The notes: a model not told the origin generated them from the letters alone. A DNA stretch of 38,913 bases from Muribaculum sp. (GCA_009775095.1 VSOZ01000025.1:1-38913), one strand, 5' to 3'; counted from the first letter of the stretch, positions 9,242 through 17,777 are shown. Translations and numbers: made by a program.

Positions 9242-9249
9242 TATATTTG
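9242..9249 (+). promoter_or_regulatory. Bacteroidetes -7 promoter element for the antiporter gene
   Basis: TATATTTG is a full match to TAnnTTTG and lies 18 bp before the chosen ATG at 9268. This also argues that the longer upstream reading frame is not translated. A clear -33 TTTG at the usual 19-21 bp is not visible. Confidence 0.55.
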
Positions 9250-9267
9250 CATCTCCAATTTGTATTT

Positions 9268-10761
9268 ATGGACTTTATCACATCTGAAAACATACTTCTC
9301 GTAGGCTCGACAGTACTTATAGCCGGAGTGCTTATAGGTAAGACAAGTTACCGTATGGGCCTACCGTTGCTGTTGATATTTCTTATCGTTGGCATGCTCT
9401 TCGGTTCCGACGGTCTGGGAATACAGTTCAACGACATGCACACCGCCCAGTTCATAGGCATGATAGCGCTCTGCATCATACTCTTTGCCGGCGGTATGGA
9501 CACAAAACTGTCAGCAATAAAGCCTGTCATCGTACCGGGACTTATACTTTCAACCGCAGGTGTCATGCTTACAGCTCTTCTTACAGGACTTTTCGTGTGG
9601 TGGCTCTCCGGCATGTCATGGACCAATATCCACTTCGCATTCCTACCGTCGCTTTTGCTTGCCGCCACTATGTCATCGACCGACTCGGCCTCGGTGTTCG
9701 GCATACTCGGCACCCAGAAGGTAAACCTGAAGCAGAACCTGCGCCCGATGCTGGAACTCGAGAGCGGGTCCAACGACCCCATGGCCTATATGCTTACTAT
9801 AATACTTATCGAGACCATCGTCATGGGCAGCCATCTTTCAGCCGGACGATTGCTGCTCGACCTTGCGCTTCAATTCGGCATAGGCTCCGCGATGGGCCTT
9901 TTGATGGGACGCGCCACCATCAAGTTGATAAAGATGTACAAAAACATAGGACGCGGCGCTTCCACAAAAGAGGATGCCGACCAAGCATCGTCCATGATAT
10001 CAATACTCATGCTCGCATCGGTATTTCTCACATTTGCCCTTACCACCGCATTTAAAGGCAACGGCTATCTTGCCGTATACATCTGCGGCATAATACTCGG
10101 CAACGCCCGCGGCATAAGCAACCGCGGCATAAGCAAATTCATGAGCGGCATGACATGGCTCGCACAGATCGTGGTCTTCCTTATGCTCGGTCTTCTTGTC
10201 AATCCACATGAAATGCTCGAAGTGGCACCCGTATCGCTCCTGATAGGCGCATTCATGATCGTCGTCGGGCGGCCTGTAAGCGTATTTGCGTGTCTCGCTC
10301 CCCTACGGGGCATATCGCTGAAAGCCAAGAGTTTCGTGTCATGGGTAGGCCTGCGAGGAGCCGTACCGATAATCTTCGCCACATATCCGGTCATAGCTGA
10401 CATAGACGGAGCGTCGCAAATATTCAATATCGTATTTTTCGTCACTTTACTTTCATTGCTCATACAAGGCACGACCGTCATAGCCAGCGCAAAACGCCTC
10501 GGCCTCATCTCGCCGACAACCGATTCCGCCGATTTCGGAGTGGAATTGCCTGAAGAGTTGCCCACATCGCTCACCACACTGACACTGACCGACAGAGATC
10601 TCGCGAGGGGCAACACACTCCGCGACATGAATCTGCCCGGTGGCTCGCTTGTGATGATGGTGAGACGCGGCGAGAAATACATGGTACCCAACGGCGCCCT
10701 CATACTGAAAGCGGGCGATTCGCTGCTAATCATCAAGGAGGAAGACTCCGCCCGGTCATAG
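9268..10761 (+). CDS. potassium/proton antiporter, CPA1 type with C-terminal RCK domain
   Basis: A 497-residue cation/proton exchanger of the NhaP2/CvrA kind. The start is taken at ATG 9268 (MDFITSENILLVGS), which sits correctly behind the -7 promoter box; the frame is open upstream without conservation. About 12 hydrophobic segments fill residues 5-400, with the exchanger motifs SSTDSASVFGIL (about 133-144) and LESGSNDPMAYML (about 163-175) that hold the ion-binding Asp residues. The last roughly 70 residues resemble a TrkA-C/RCK-C regulatory domain (RDLARGNTLRDMNLPGG, ILKAGDSLLII). It probably exports K+ in exchange for protons for pH or volume control. The gene ends with TAG. Confidence 0.9.
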   Translation: MDFITSENILLVGSTVLIAGVLIGKTSYRMGLPLLLIFLIVGMLFGSDGLGIQFNDMHTAQFIGMIALCIILFAGGMDTKLSAIKPVIVPGLILSTAGVMLTALLTGLFVWWLSGMSWTNIHFAFLPSLLLAATMSSTDSASVFGILGTQKVNLKQNLRPMLELESGSNDPMAYMLTIILIETIVMGSHLSAGRLLLDLALQFGIGSAMGLLMGRATIKLIKMYKNIGRGASTKEDADQASSMISILMLASVFLTFALTTAFKGNGYLAVYICGIILGNARGISNRGISKFMSGMTWLAQIVVFLMLGLLVNPHEMLEVAPVSLLIGAFMIVVGRPVSVFACLAPLRGISLKAKSFVSWVGLRGAVPIIFATYPVIADIDGASQIFNIVFFVTLLSLLIQGTTVIASAKRLGLISPTTDSADFGVELPEELPTSLTTLTLTDRDLARGNTLRDMNLPGGSLVMMVRRGEKYMVPNGALILKAGDSLLIIKEEDSARS

Positions 10762-10812
10762 CCCCGGCATATTTCATTCTACTCAAAAATACCCCGTATC
10801 ACATAAAATACT

Positions 10813-10858
10813 TAACTTTGTAACTAAACATATATCTGCAAATTCATCAGATAGTTAC
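10813..10858 (+). promoter_or_regulatory. promoter with overlapping palindromic operator candidate
   Basis: TAACTTTG (10813-10820) matches the Bacteroidetes -7 element. Directly over the expected transcription start lies a nested inverted repeat: outer arms GTAACTA (10820-10826) and TAGTTAC (10852-10858), inner arms TATCTG (10833-10838) and CAGATA (10848-10853). This placement suits an autoregulatory operator, as in toxin-antitoxin operons. The function is inference. Confidence 0.4.
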
Positions 10859-10872
10859 ATTAGATTAAATAT

Positions 10873-11091
10873 ATGGACACCAAGACCCTTGAATTTGTAA
10901 CATATTGCATCAGCAAACTTGCGCATGTGTTGAAGATGAGTCAGCGAGAGGTTTACCGACGGCTAAAGCGGTCGGGCATACTATACGACTATATTGTGCC
11001 GTCGTATGACGTACTACACACCTTTAGTTCCCGTTATCTTACGGAAGATCTCATCGACTATATGAGAGAGAAAGGAGTATTACCACAATGA
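10873..11091 (+). CDS. DUF3791 family small protein, candidate antitoxin
   Basis: A 72-residue protein resembling DUF3791 (FVTYCISKLAHVLKMSQREVYRRLKRSGILYDYIVPSYDVLHT). The first half looks like a small helix-turn-helix-type helical region, so DNA binding is possible but not shown. It is the first gene of a three-gene cassette. Its TGA overlaps the ATG of the DUF3990 gene (ATGA), the tight coupling typical of toxin-antitoxin pairs. The cassette reads visibly more AT-rich than its neighbours, suggesting horizontal arrival. Domain naming is from memory; the antitoxin role is inference. Confidence 0.7.
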   Translation: MDTKTLEFVTYCISKLAHVLKMSQREVYRRLKRSGILYDYIVPSYDVLHTFSSRYLTEDLIDYMREKGVLPQ

Positions 11092-11558
11092 AACTTTATC
11101 ATTCATCCGATGTATTGGTGAAAACGCCTGACACTATACATTCTCGCGATTATCTTGATTTCGGTAGAGGCTTTTATCTGACTTCAATCCACGAACAGGC
11201 AGTCAAATATGCGCAACGATTTCTACGTCGACAAAGAGAAGCATGGCTAAACACTTATGAGTTTGAATTTGAGCCATTGGAATGGAAAATTTTGAAATTT
11301 GACAGCTATGACAAGGATTGGCTCAATTTCATAGCTAATTGCCGGGCCGGTAAAGATAGCACGAATTTTGACCTCGTAATCGGTGGCATTGCCAACGACA
11401 GGGTTATACAAACACTTGACAGATATTTTGCCGGGGAACTGTCGGAGAACGAGACTTTGGGTTTACTAAAGTATGAGAAACCTAATATTCAATATTGTAT
11501 TCGTTCGCAAAAGATGCTTGACGAATGCTTGAAACATATAGAAAGCAGACAATTATGA
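11088..11558 (+). CDS. DUF3990 family protein, ADP-ribosyltransferase-like, candidate toxin
   Basis: A 156-residue protein with the DUF3990 pattern LYHSSDVLV at residues 3-11, LDFGRGFYLTS at 23-33 and EQAVKYA shortly after. The order of a His in a first strand (LYHSS), then GxGFYLT, resembles the H and Y motifs of PARP-like ADP-ribosyltransferases, and I recall DUF3990 being grouped with that fold. A third-motif acidic residue cannot be assigned with certainty. Both ends overlap neighbours by ATGA, so all three proteins are made together. The likely role is the effector of a toxin-antitoxin or defence cassette; this is inference from motif and operon form. Confidence 0.7.
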   Translation: MKLYHSSDVLVKTPDTIHSRDYLDFGRGFYLTSIHEQAVKYAQRFLRRQREAWLNTYEFEFEPLEWKILKFDSYDKDWLNFIANCRAGKDSTNFDLVIGGIANDRVIQTLDRYFAGELSENETLGLLKYEKPNIQYCIRSQKMLDECLKHIESRQL

Positions 11559-11785
11559 CAGAAGAAAGTATATTGGCTTTTCAGGCAAGCAAAAGTGCCA
11601 ATATCATAAAGAGTTTATGTGATCTATACAAAATATCACTTCAGGAAGCCACTGATGCATATTATCAGTCCGACACATCTGAATTGATAGAAGAAGGCAT
11701 TGCCGATTTACAGTGTCGCAGCGATAAATATCTCGCAACACTGATTTGGGAAGAGCATCAAGAGTCTCTGAAACAATCAAAATAA
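11555..11785 (+). CDS. small helical protein, third member of the DUF3791/DUF3990 cassette
   Basis: A 76-residue protein (MTEESILAFQASKSANIIKS). The start at ATG 11555 is chosen because it overlaps the DUF3990 stop as ATGA, the same coupling seen at the previous junction; an upstream ATG at 11525 is less likely. The sequence FQASKSANIIKSLCDLYKISLQEATDAYYQSD followed by an acidic helix suggests another small helical protein distantly like DUF3791 partners. It is probably part of the same module, as second antitoxin or accessory factor. I do not recognise a more precise family. Confidence 0.65.
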   Translation: MTEESILAFQASKSANIIKSLCDLYKISLQEATDAYYQSDTSELIEEGIADLQCRSDKYLATLIWEEHQESLKQSK

Positions 11786-11904
11786 CAAATTTATATCCTT
11801 ACACAACATTTTTTATCAAGATATAAATATCATAGTCAAAGCATTAGAACTTTACAAAGAGTCATTAACCAATTTTAGAAAGAGTGTTTTTAGGCGTCAA
11901 GTGC
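11786..11904. other. intergenic stretch with weak inverted repeat
   Basis: This is the non-coding left part of the 323-bp gap before the Fur gene. The only structure seen is ATTTATATC (11789-11797) paired with GATATAAAT (11820-11828) around a loop that includes a T-run. It is a weak terminator candidate for the three-gene cassette. Confidence 0.35.
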
Positions 11905-12101
11905 ATTTACTCAGATAAATTTGGTTTTGCATTCGACTTATTCGTATCTTTGACTGATGTCTTAGATACTCTCGCTCAACAAAACTCAAACAAGTTTGGT
12001 TTTGCACTCGACTTATTCGTATCTTTGGCTATGCCTTAGATACTTTCGCTCGGCAAAACTCAAATAAATTTGGTTTTGCACTCGACTTATTCGTATCTTT
12101 G
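11905..12101 (+). repeat. three tandem copies of a ~75-bp promoter-like unit
   Basis: The core TTTGGTTTTGCA(C/T)TCGACT begins at 11920, 11995 and 12069, so the period is 74-75 bp. Each core ends in TTATTCGTATCTTTG, which contains a full -7 element TATCTTTG at 11945-11952, 12020-12027 and 12094-12101. A TTTG lies 21 bp before each as a -33 candidate. The linkers between copies are similar too (cttagatact, cgctc..caaaactcaaa). Similar units are, from memory, scattered as promoters in Bacteroidales genomes. Only the third copy is placed to drive the Fur gene directly. Confidence 0.8.
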
Positions 12102-12108
12102 CACTGCT

Positions 12109-12582
12109 ATGATAGACGAGAAATCGCGGACAACGGCCAAAGCGGCGCTTACCGAGTATCTTCGTGTTAAAAAACTGCGCAAGACACCGGAGCGATACGC
12201 TATACTTGACAAAGTGTGCGAGATGAACCGCCACTTTGACATCGACACGTTGTACGATATTATCGAGGAAGACGGGTTTCATGTAAGCCGTGCCACACTG
12301 TACAATACCATGGAGCTGTTTACCGACTGCGGCATTGTGCGCAGACACCAGTTCGGCAACCAGCCCATGCAGTATGAACGCGTAGCCGGATTGTCCAATC
12401 ACCTGCATCTCATCTGTCAGCAATGCGGCAAAATAAAGGAGGCCAAGGACCCGGAGCTTGTGAAGTTTATGAACTCGCGCAAGTATTCGGCATTTCACAA
12501 CGCTTGGTTCTGTCTTTATGTCTACGGTACATGCGCGGCATGTGCCCGCCGCAACAAACGTATGCGTAAAAGTAAAAATTAA
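12109..12582 (+). CDS. Fur family transcriptional regulator
   Basis: A 157-residue metal- or peroxide-responsive repressor. The start at ATG 12109 gives MIDEKSRTTAKAALTEYLRV, the normal Fur beginning. A winged helix spans about residues 15-85, with TPERYAILDKV and VSRATLYNTMELF (recognition helix). A dimerisation domain holds two CxxC structural zinc pairs, Cys103/Cys106 and Cys142/Cys145, and His98/His100 for the regulatory metal. Whether it senses iron, zinc or peroxide cannot be decided. The -7 box of the last tandem promoter copy ends 7 bp before the ATG, so the mRNA leader would be almost absent. purA starts 12 bp downstream. Confidence 0.9.
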   Translation: MIDEKSRTTAKAALTEYLRVKKLRKTPERYAILDKVCEMNRHFDIDTLYDIIEEDGFHVSRATLYNTMELFTDCGIVRRHQFGNQPMQYERVAGLSNHLHLICQQCGKIKEAKDPELVKFMNSRKYSAFHNAWFCLYVYGTCAACARRNKRMRKSKN

Positions 12583-12594
12583 ATAATCTTAGAC

Positions 12595-13863
12595 ATGAAA
12601 GTTGACGTTTTGCTCGGGCTCCAATGGGGCGATGAAGGGAAAGGAAAAGTAGTTGACGTACTTACACCCCGTTATGACGTGGTGGCTCGTTTTCAGGGAG
12701 GTCCCAATGCGGGTCACACCCTTGAGTTTGAAGGTAAGAAATACGTGCTCCGTTCAATACCGTCGGGAATATTCCAGCACGGACAGACCAACATCATCGG
12801 AAACGGCGTGGTACTCGATCCAGTTCTATTCCGCGAAGAGGCTGAAGCGCTTGAAAAGAGCGGCATAAAGCTGAAAGAAGTACTCAAACTATCAAAGAAA
12901 GCACATCTAATAATGCCGACCCACCGCCTTCTTGACGCCGCCAACGAAAAAGCCAAAGGCGGAGCGAAGATAGGCACTACCGGCAAAGGCATCGGCCCTA
13001 CCTATACCGACAAAGTTAGCCGTAACGGGCTACGCCTCGGTGATGTATGCCATAACTTTGACAAGAAATACAAAGCCGCACGCGACCGTCATGTAGCAAT
13101 GCTCAACGCCATGGGAGAGAACCCCGACTTCAGTGAACTCGAAGCGAAATGGCTCGACGCTATCGAATATCTCAAAAGCTATGACATAATCGACAGCGAG
13201 CACTTCATAAACAGAACCCTGAAAGAGGGCAAGAGCGTGCTCTGCGAAGGTGCACAGGGTACTTTGCTTGACGTTGACTTCGGAAGCTATCCGTTTGTAA
13301 CGTCAAGCAACACCGTATGTGCAGGTGCATGTACGGGTCTGGGCGTAGCACCCAACAGAATAGGTGAAGTATACGGCATCTTCAAAGCCTATTGCACTCG
13401 CGTAGGTTCAGGTCCCTTTCCCACCGAACTTTTCGACGAGACAGGCAAGCGCATACGCGACCTCGGCCACGAATACGGCGCCGTTACCGGCCGCGAACGC
13501 CGCTGCGGATGGATCGACCTCGTGGCCTTGAAATACGCCATCATGCTCAATGGCGTCACCCAGCTCATCATGATGAAGAGCGATGTGCTCGATGACTTCG
13601 ACGAAATAAAGGCATGCGTGGCCTACGAGATAAACGGCGAACGCGTGGAAGACTTCCCCTTCTCCATCGAAGAGGACACCATCACCCCCGTATATGTGAC
13701 CATGCCCGGCTGGAAGACCGACATGACCGCATTTAAGAGCGAGGACGAATTTCCACAGCAGTTCAAGGATTATATAGCATTTCTTGAAAAAGAGCTTGAG
13801 ACACCCATCACCATCGTGTCCATAGGCCCGGACCGTGAGCAGACAATAATACGCAACCGCTAA
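12595..13863 (+). CDS. purA: adenylosuccinate synthetase
   Basis: Joins IMP and aspartate using GTP to form adenylosuccinate, the first committed step to AMP. The protein is 422 residues, normal length. The N-terminal GTP-binding signature LGLQWGDEGKGKVVD at residues 6-20 and GGPNAGHTLEF at 35-45 contain the catalytic Asp and His. TGKGIGPTYTDK, RVGSGPFPTEL and SIGPDREQTI follow in the expected order. It lies 12 bp after the Fur-type gene and 11 bp before the DUF1015 gene, indicating one transcript. Confidence 0.97.
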   Translation: MKVDVLLGLQWGDEGKGKVVDVLTPRYDVVARFQGGPNAGHTLEFEGKKYVLRSIPSGIFQHGQTNIIGNGVVLDPVLFREEAEALEKSGIKLKEVLKLSKKAHLIMPTHRLLDAANEKAKGGAKIGTTGKGIGPTYTDKVSRNGLRLGDVCHNFDKKYKAARDRHVAMLNAMGENPDFSELEAKWLDAIEYLKSYDIIDSEHFINRTLKEGKSVLCEGAQGTLLDVDFGSYPFVTSSNTVCAGACTGLGVAPNRIGEVYGIFKAYCTRVGSGPFPTELFDETGKRIRDLGHEYGAVTGRERRCGWIDLVALKYAIMLNGVTQLIMMKSDVLDDFDEIKACVAYEINGERVEDFPFSIEEDTITPVYVTMPGWKTDMTAFKSEDEFPQQFKDYIAFLEKELETPITIVSIGPDREQTIIRNR

Positions 13864-13874
13864 ACAATCGACAT

Positions 13875-15122
13875 ATGGCAAAAGTAAGACCGTTCAGAGG
13901 AGTACGTCCTCCCCGTGAACTTGTGACTGAAGTCGCATCACGCCCCTATGACGTGCTGAATTCCGAAGAAGCCCGTGCCGAGGCCGAGGGCAATGAAAAA
14001 TCGCTTTATCATATAATAAAGCCCGAAATAGATTTCGAGCCCGGCACCGATGAACATGATCCGAAGGTTTACGGCAAGGCTGTCGACAACTTCAACGCGT
14101 TTCAACAGAATGGCTGGCTCGTTCAGGACGAAAAACCACGATACTACATATACGCTCAGACGATGGACGGACGCACCCAGTACGGCTTCGTCGTAGCCGC
14201 CAATGTCGATGACTACATGGAAGGGCGCATCAAGAAGCACGAACTTACTCGTCGTGACAAGGAAGAAGACCGTATGAAGCATGTGCGCGTCAACAACGCC
14301 AACATAGAGCCTGTATTCTTTGCTTTTCCCGACAACGACGAACTCGAGAAAATCATACGCGACGTAACTTCCGGCGAAGCCGAGTATGACTTTACGGCTC
14401 CCGACGGCTTCGGCCATCATTTCTGGGTTATAGATGACGATACGTTGATAAACCGCATAACCGAGCTGTTTGACGCCATACCCTCATTATATATAGCCGA
14501 CGGCCATCACCGTACCGCAGCCGCGGCCCTTGTAGGCAATGAAAAAGCCCGTCAGAATCCGACACATACAGGCAATGAAGAGTATAACTACTTCCTCGCC
14601 GTAGCTTTTCCGGCATCGCACTTGAAGATTATAGACTACAACCGGGTAGTCAGGGATCTTAACGGCATGACAGCCGCTGAATTTGTCAAAGCGCTTGACA
14701 AGGACTTTATAGTAGAGGAAAAGGGTGAAACCGAATATCGCCCCAAAAGACTTCATAACTTCTCGCTTTATGTCGACGGCAAGTGGTATAGCCTCACCGC
14801 GCGCGAAGGCCGATACGACGACAACGACCCGATAGGACAGCTTGACGTGACAATATCAAGCGACCTGATACTGCGTGATCTTCTCGGCATACATGATCTG
14901 CGAAGCGACAAACGCATAGACTTCGTGGGCGGCATCAGGGGGCTCGGAGAACTTAAACGCCGAGTGGACTCCGGCGAGATGGAAATGGCGCTTGCACTCT
15001 ACCCTGTGTCAATGGACCAGCTTATGAACATTGCCGATACAGGCAACATCATGCCTCCCAAGACGACATGGTTTGAGCCCAAGTTAAGATCGGGTCTTGT
15101 CATACACAAGCTTGACGACTGA
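13875..15122 (+). CDS. DUF1015 family protein
   Basis: A 415-residue soluble protein matching the DUF1015 family: KVRPFRGVRPP at the N-terminus followed by SRPYDVLN, the YxxYAQT region, KKHELTRRDKEEDR at about 117-130, and the hallmark ADGHHRTAAA near residue 211. The family has been described as an uncharacterised phosphatase or HPr-like protein in some annotations, but I do not know a proven reaction. It sits between purA (11 bp) and rseC (4 bp), so it is probably expressed with them. Confidence 0.88.
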   Translation: MAKVRPFRGVRPPRELVTEVASRPYDVLNSEEARAEAEGNEKSLYHIIKPEIDFEPGTDEHDPKVYGKAVDNFNAFQQNGWLVQDEKPRYYIYAQTMDGRTQYGFVVAANVDDYMEGRIKKHELTRRDKEEDRMKHVRVNNANIEPVFFAFPDNDELEKIIRDVTSGEAEYDFTAPDGFGHHFWVIDDDTLINRITELFDAIPSLYIADGHHRTAAAALVGNEKARQNPTHTGNEEYNYFLAVAFPASHLKIIDYNRVVRDLNGMTAAEFVKALDKDFIVEEKGETEYRPKRLHNFSLYVDGKWYSLTAREGRYDDNDPIGQLDVTISSDLILRDLLGIHDLRSDKRIDFVGGIRGLGELKRRVDSGEMEMALALYPVSMDQLMNIADTGNIMPPKTTWFEPKLRSGLVIHKLDD

Positions 15123-15126
15123 CTGT

Positions 15127-15555
15127 ATGCCTGACAGCAGCATGGCTCATAACGGCACTGTCGCAAGCATCACGCCACATGGATTGAAGATAGCTCTACA
15201 CGAAGACAGCGCGCAATGCGGCTCATGTTCGATAAAATCGTTTTGTAAACCGCACAGTACAGATGAGCGAAATGTCATCGACGTTAGTGTAGAAGCGACA
15301 AAAGCGTTTAAAGTCGGAGACGCAGTGACAGTATATTGTACGGAACGCCAACAGACGGCAGCCATGCTTCTGCTATTGGCAGTGCCCTGCCTGTTGCTCG
15401 TAGCGGCGGTACTGGCAGTACTTGCGTCAGGCATGGACGAAGGTGGATCAGCATGTTGCGGACTCGCGGCCACAGCTGTGTATTATGTCGTACTATATGC
15501 TTTTCGCCATAAGCTAAGAAACAGATTCAACAGAATGAAGATATGTCATCGGTAA
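15127..15555 (+). CDS. rseC: SoxR-reducing / RseC family protein, first gene of the rnf operon
   Basis: A 142-residue inner-membrane protein. The N-terminal soluble part has the RseC-type cysteines (CGSCSIKSFC, about residues 31-40), and two transmembrane helices follow at about 75-95 and 100-120. In other bacteria RseC/RsxC-linked proteins help keep SoxR reduced or assist Rnf/Rsx function. In Bacteroidales the family is regularly placed before rnfB, as here. ATG 15127 is chosen because it lies just after the DUF1015 stop; ATG 15142 is an alternative. The 3' end overlaps rnfB by 13 bp. Confidence 0.88.
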   Translation: MPDSSMAHNGTVASITPHGLKIALHEDSAQCGSCSIKSFCKPHSTDERNVIDVSVEATKAFKVGDAVTVYCTERQQTAAMLLLLAVPCLLLVAAVLAVLASGMDEGGSACCGLAATAVYYVVLYAFRHKLRNRFNRMKICHR

Positions 15556-16415
15556 TCATCGCCATCATAGTACTGGGAGCCACCGGCATAGCTGGAGCGG
15601 TAATACTGTATGCGGTAGCTAAAAAGTTTCATGTAAAAGAAGATCCGCGCATAGCCCTTATCGAGGAGCTGCTGCCGGGAGCCAACTGCGGCGGCTGCGG
15701 ACGCTCGGGATGCCATGATTTCGCATGTGCATGCGCGTCAGCCTCGTCGCTTGACAACCTTGCATGTCCCGGAGCGGGAGCGGAAGTCATGAAAAAAATC
15801 GGCGACATAGTAGGACTTACTCCGGCGGCAACTACGCCAAAAGTAGCCGTACTCCACTGCAACGGTTCATGCACAAACCGTCCGGTAACCTCAACCTATG
15901 ACGGCGCCAAATCATGTGCCATACTTGGAGCCATCTATATAGGCTCAAGCGACTGCGCCTACGGGTGTCTCGGTCAAGGCGACTGCGTGGCATCATGCCG
16001 ATGGAATGCCATACACATGGATCCGGTTACAGGTCTGCCCGTCATCGACACCGAATTGTGCACCGGTTGCGGAGCTTGTACCGCCGCATGTCCGCGCCAT
16101 ATAATAGAGCTGCGCGACAAAGGACCCAAAGGGAGGCGCGTATGGGTGGCGTGTGCCAACAAAGAGCGCGGCGCACTTGCCCTTAAAGAGTGTAAGGCCG
16201 CCTGCATAGGATGCTCAAAATGCCGCAAGATATGCCCTCATGATGCCATAACGGTAGAAAACAATCTGTCATATATAGACTATACGAAGTGTAAATTGTG
16301 TCGAAAGTGCGAAGCCGTATGTCCCACAGGTTCGATAATAGACAGCGGTTTTCCGCTAACTGTAAAAGAGATGGAGGCACTTGCAGCGACACGACAGCAA
16401 CAGACACAAAAATAA
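15543..16415 (+). CDS. rnfB: Rnf electron transport complex subunit B (ferredoxin-like)
   Basis: The iron-sulfur subunit that takes electrons from ferredoxin for the Rnf complex. A single N-terminal membrane helix covers residues 3-25. The [4Fe-4S] motif Cys49-x2-Cys52-x4-Cys57-x17-Cys75 follows. Further clusters are CAYGCLGQGDCVASC, CTGCGACTAACP, CIGCSKCRKICP and CKLCRKCEAVCP, consistent with several ferredoxin clusters in the C-terminal half. At 290 residues the length is typical of Bacteroidetes RnfB. It overlaps rseC and is followed 6 bp later by rnfC. Confidence 0.95.
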   Translation: MSSVIIAIIVLGATGIAGAVILYAVAKKFHVKEDPRIALIEELLPGANCGGCGRSGCHDFACACASASSLDNLACPGAGAEVMKKIGDIVGLTPAATTPKVAVLHCNGSCTNRPVTSTYDGAKSCAILGAIYIGSSDCAYGCLGQGDCVASCRWNAIHMDPVTGLPVIDTELCTGCGACTAACPRHIIELRDKGPKGRRVWVACANKERGALALKECKAACIGCSKCRKICPHDAITVENNLSYIDYTKCKLCRKCEAVCPTGSIIDSGFPLTVKEMEALAATRQQQTQK

Positions 16416-16421
16416 GCCGGC

Positions 16422-17777
16422 ATGTCACATACATTTCATAAAGGGGGTGTACATCCTCCTGAAAATAAAATTACAGCATCAAGCCATATAACCGAAGTAG
16501 AGTTGCCCCGAGAGGTTATCGTGACGTTTTCGCAACATATAGGAGCCATGGCCGTATGCTGCCGCACCAAAGGCGAGCATGTGAAACGGGGCGATCTTAT
16601 AGCAAAAGCATCGGGCTTTGTATCGGCCAACGTACATACACCGATATCGGGTACAGTGACACGTATCGACAAATGGAAGACGGCGTTTGGCTATACCGCC
16701 GACACCGTGACCATAGTAGCCGCCGATGATGACCATGCAAGTGATACCGCCTACATAGCCGACGGAGAAGCGACAAGGACTCAGGAAGAGGTTGCGGCAC
16801 TGTCGGACAAAGAGATAGTGGGAATAATAGACGACGCCGGCATAGTAGGTCTCGGCGGAGCGGCATTTCCAACAAAAGTAAAGCTGTCGCCTCCACCCGG
16901 AGTGAAAGTTGACATGCTTCTGATAAACGGAGTTGAGTGCGAGCCGTATCTCACCAATGACCACGCACTAATGCTGGCCGCTCCCGAAAAGATATTGGCC
17001 GGCATAAAACTGCTTATGAGAGCGGCCGGAACTGACCGGGCCGTGATAGGCATAGAGCGTAACAAGGACAACGCCATAAGACTCCTTGAAAGTCTTACGG
17101 CCGACGAGCCGTCCATATCGGTTGAGGCGCTTGACGTAAAGTATCCGCAAGGAGGCGAAAAACAGCTCATCGAGGCTGTGACCGGACGTGAGGTGCCGTC
17201 GGGCGCCCTGCCTATATCTACCGGAGTCATCGTACAGAACGTAGCGACAGCCTACGCCGTATACGAGGCCGTGTATCTCGGCAAGCCGCTCATAGAACGC
17301 ATAATAACCGTAACAGGCCCGTCGGTTAAGCGTCCGGGCAATTATCGCGTACCGATAGGCATGAATATGGCGGCCCTCGTAAATATAGCCGGGGGAGTTC
17401 CCGCCGACACGGGAAAGATAATACTCGGCGGCCCCATGATGGGCCGGGCTGTAGTGTCGCTTGACGCTCCGACCATAAAGGGTATATCGGGCATACTTAT
17501 GTTGCCTGACAGCGAAGCACACCGCGACGCTGTACAACCCTGTATACGTTGTGCGGCCTGTGTCGACGCATGTCCGATGGGCCTTGAACCCTATCTGCTC
17601 GCGACATTATCGCGCAGGCAGATGTGGGACGAAGCGGAAAGCGGCAAAATAATGAACTGCATCGAGTGTGGATGCTGCAGTTATTCATGTCCGTCAGCAC
17701 GTCCCATACTCGACTATATAAGATTAGGTAAAACCACCGTCGGCGGCATCATACGCACCCGACAGCCAAAACAATAG
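16422..17777 (+). CDS. rnfC: Rnf electron transport complex subunit C
   Basis: The peripheral NADH/flavin-binding and Fe-S subunit. The 451-residue protein starts MSHTFHKGGVHPPENK, a typical RnfC beginning. It contains GLGGAAFPTKVKL near residue 144, the NGVECEPYLTNDHALM substrate-site motif, and two ferredoxin-type clusters near the C-terminus (CIRCAACVDACPMGLEP and CIECGCCSYSCP). The long Ala-rich C-terminal repeat of some proteobacterial RnfC is absent, which is normal for Bacteroidetes. It ends with TAG, one codon before the in-frame ATG of rnfD. Confidence 0.96.
   Translation: MSHTFHKGGVHPPENKITASSHITEVELPREVIVTFSQHIGAMAVCCRTKGEHVKRGDLIAKASGFVSANVHTPISGTVTRIDKWKTAFGYTADTVTIVAADDDHASDTAYIADGEATRTQEEVAALSDKEIVGIIDDAGIVGLGGAAFPTKVKLSPPPGVKVDMLLINGVECEPYLTNDHALMLAAPEKILAGIKLLMRAAGTDRAVIGIERNKDNAIRLLESLTADEPSISVEALDVKYPQGGEKQLIEAVTGREVPSGALPISTGVIVQNVATAYAVYEAVYLGKPLIERIITVTGPSVKRPGNYRVPIGMNMAALVNIAGGVPADTGKIILGGPMMGRAVVSLDAPTIKGISGILMLPDSEAHRDAVQPCIRCAACVDACPMGLEPYLLATLSRRQMWDEAESGKIMNCIECGCCSYSCPSARPILDYIRLGKTTVGGIIRTRQPKQ

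Noticed and set aside
9193..9267. Longer start for the antiporter (25 more residues)
   Set aside because: The perfect -7 box TATATTTG lies inside this stretch, so transcription begins after the upstream ATG.
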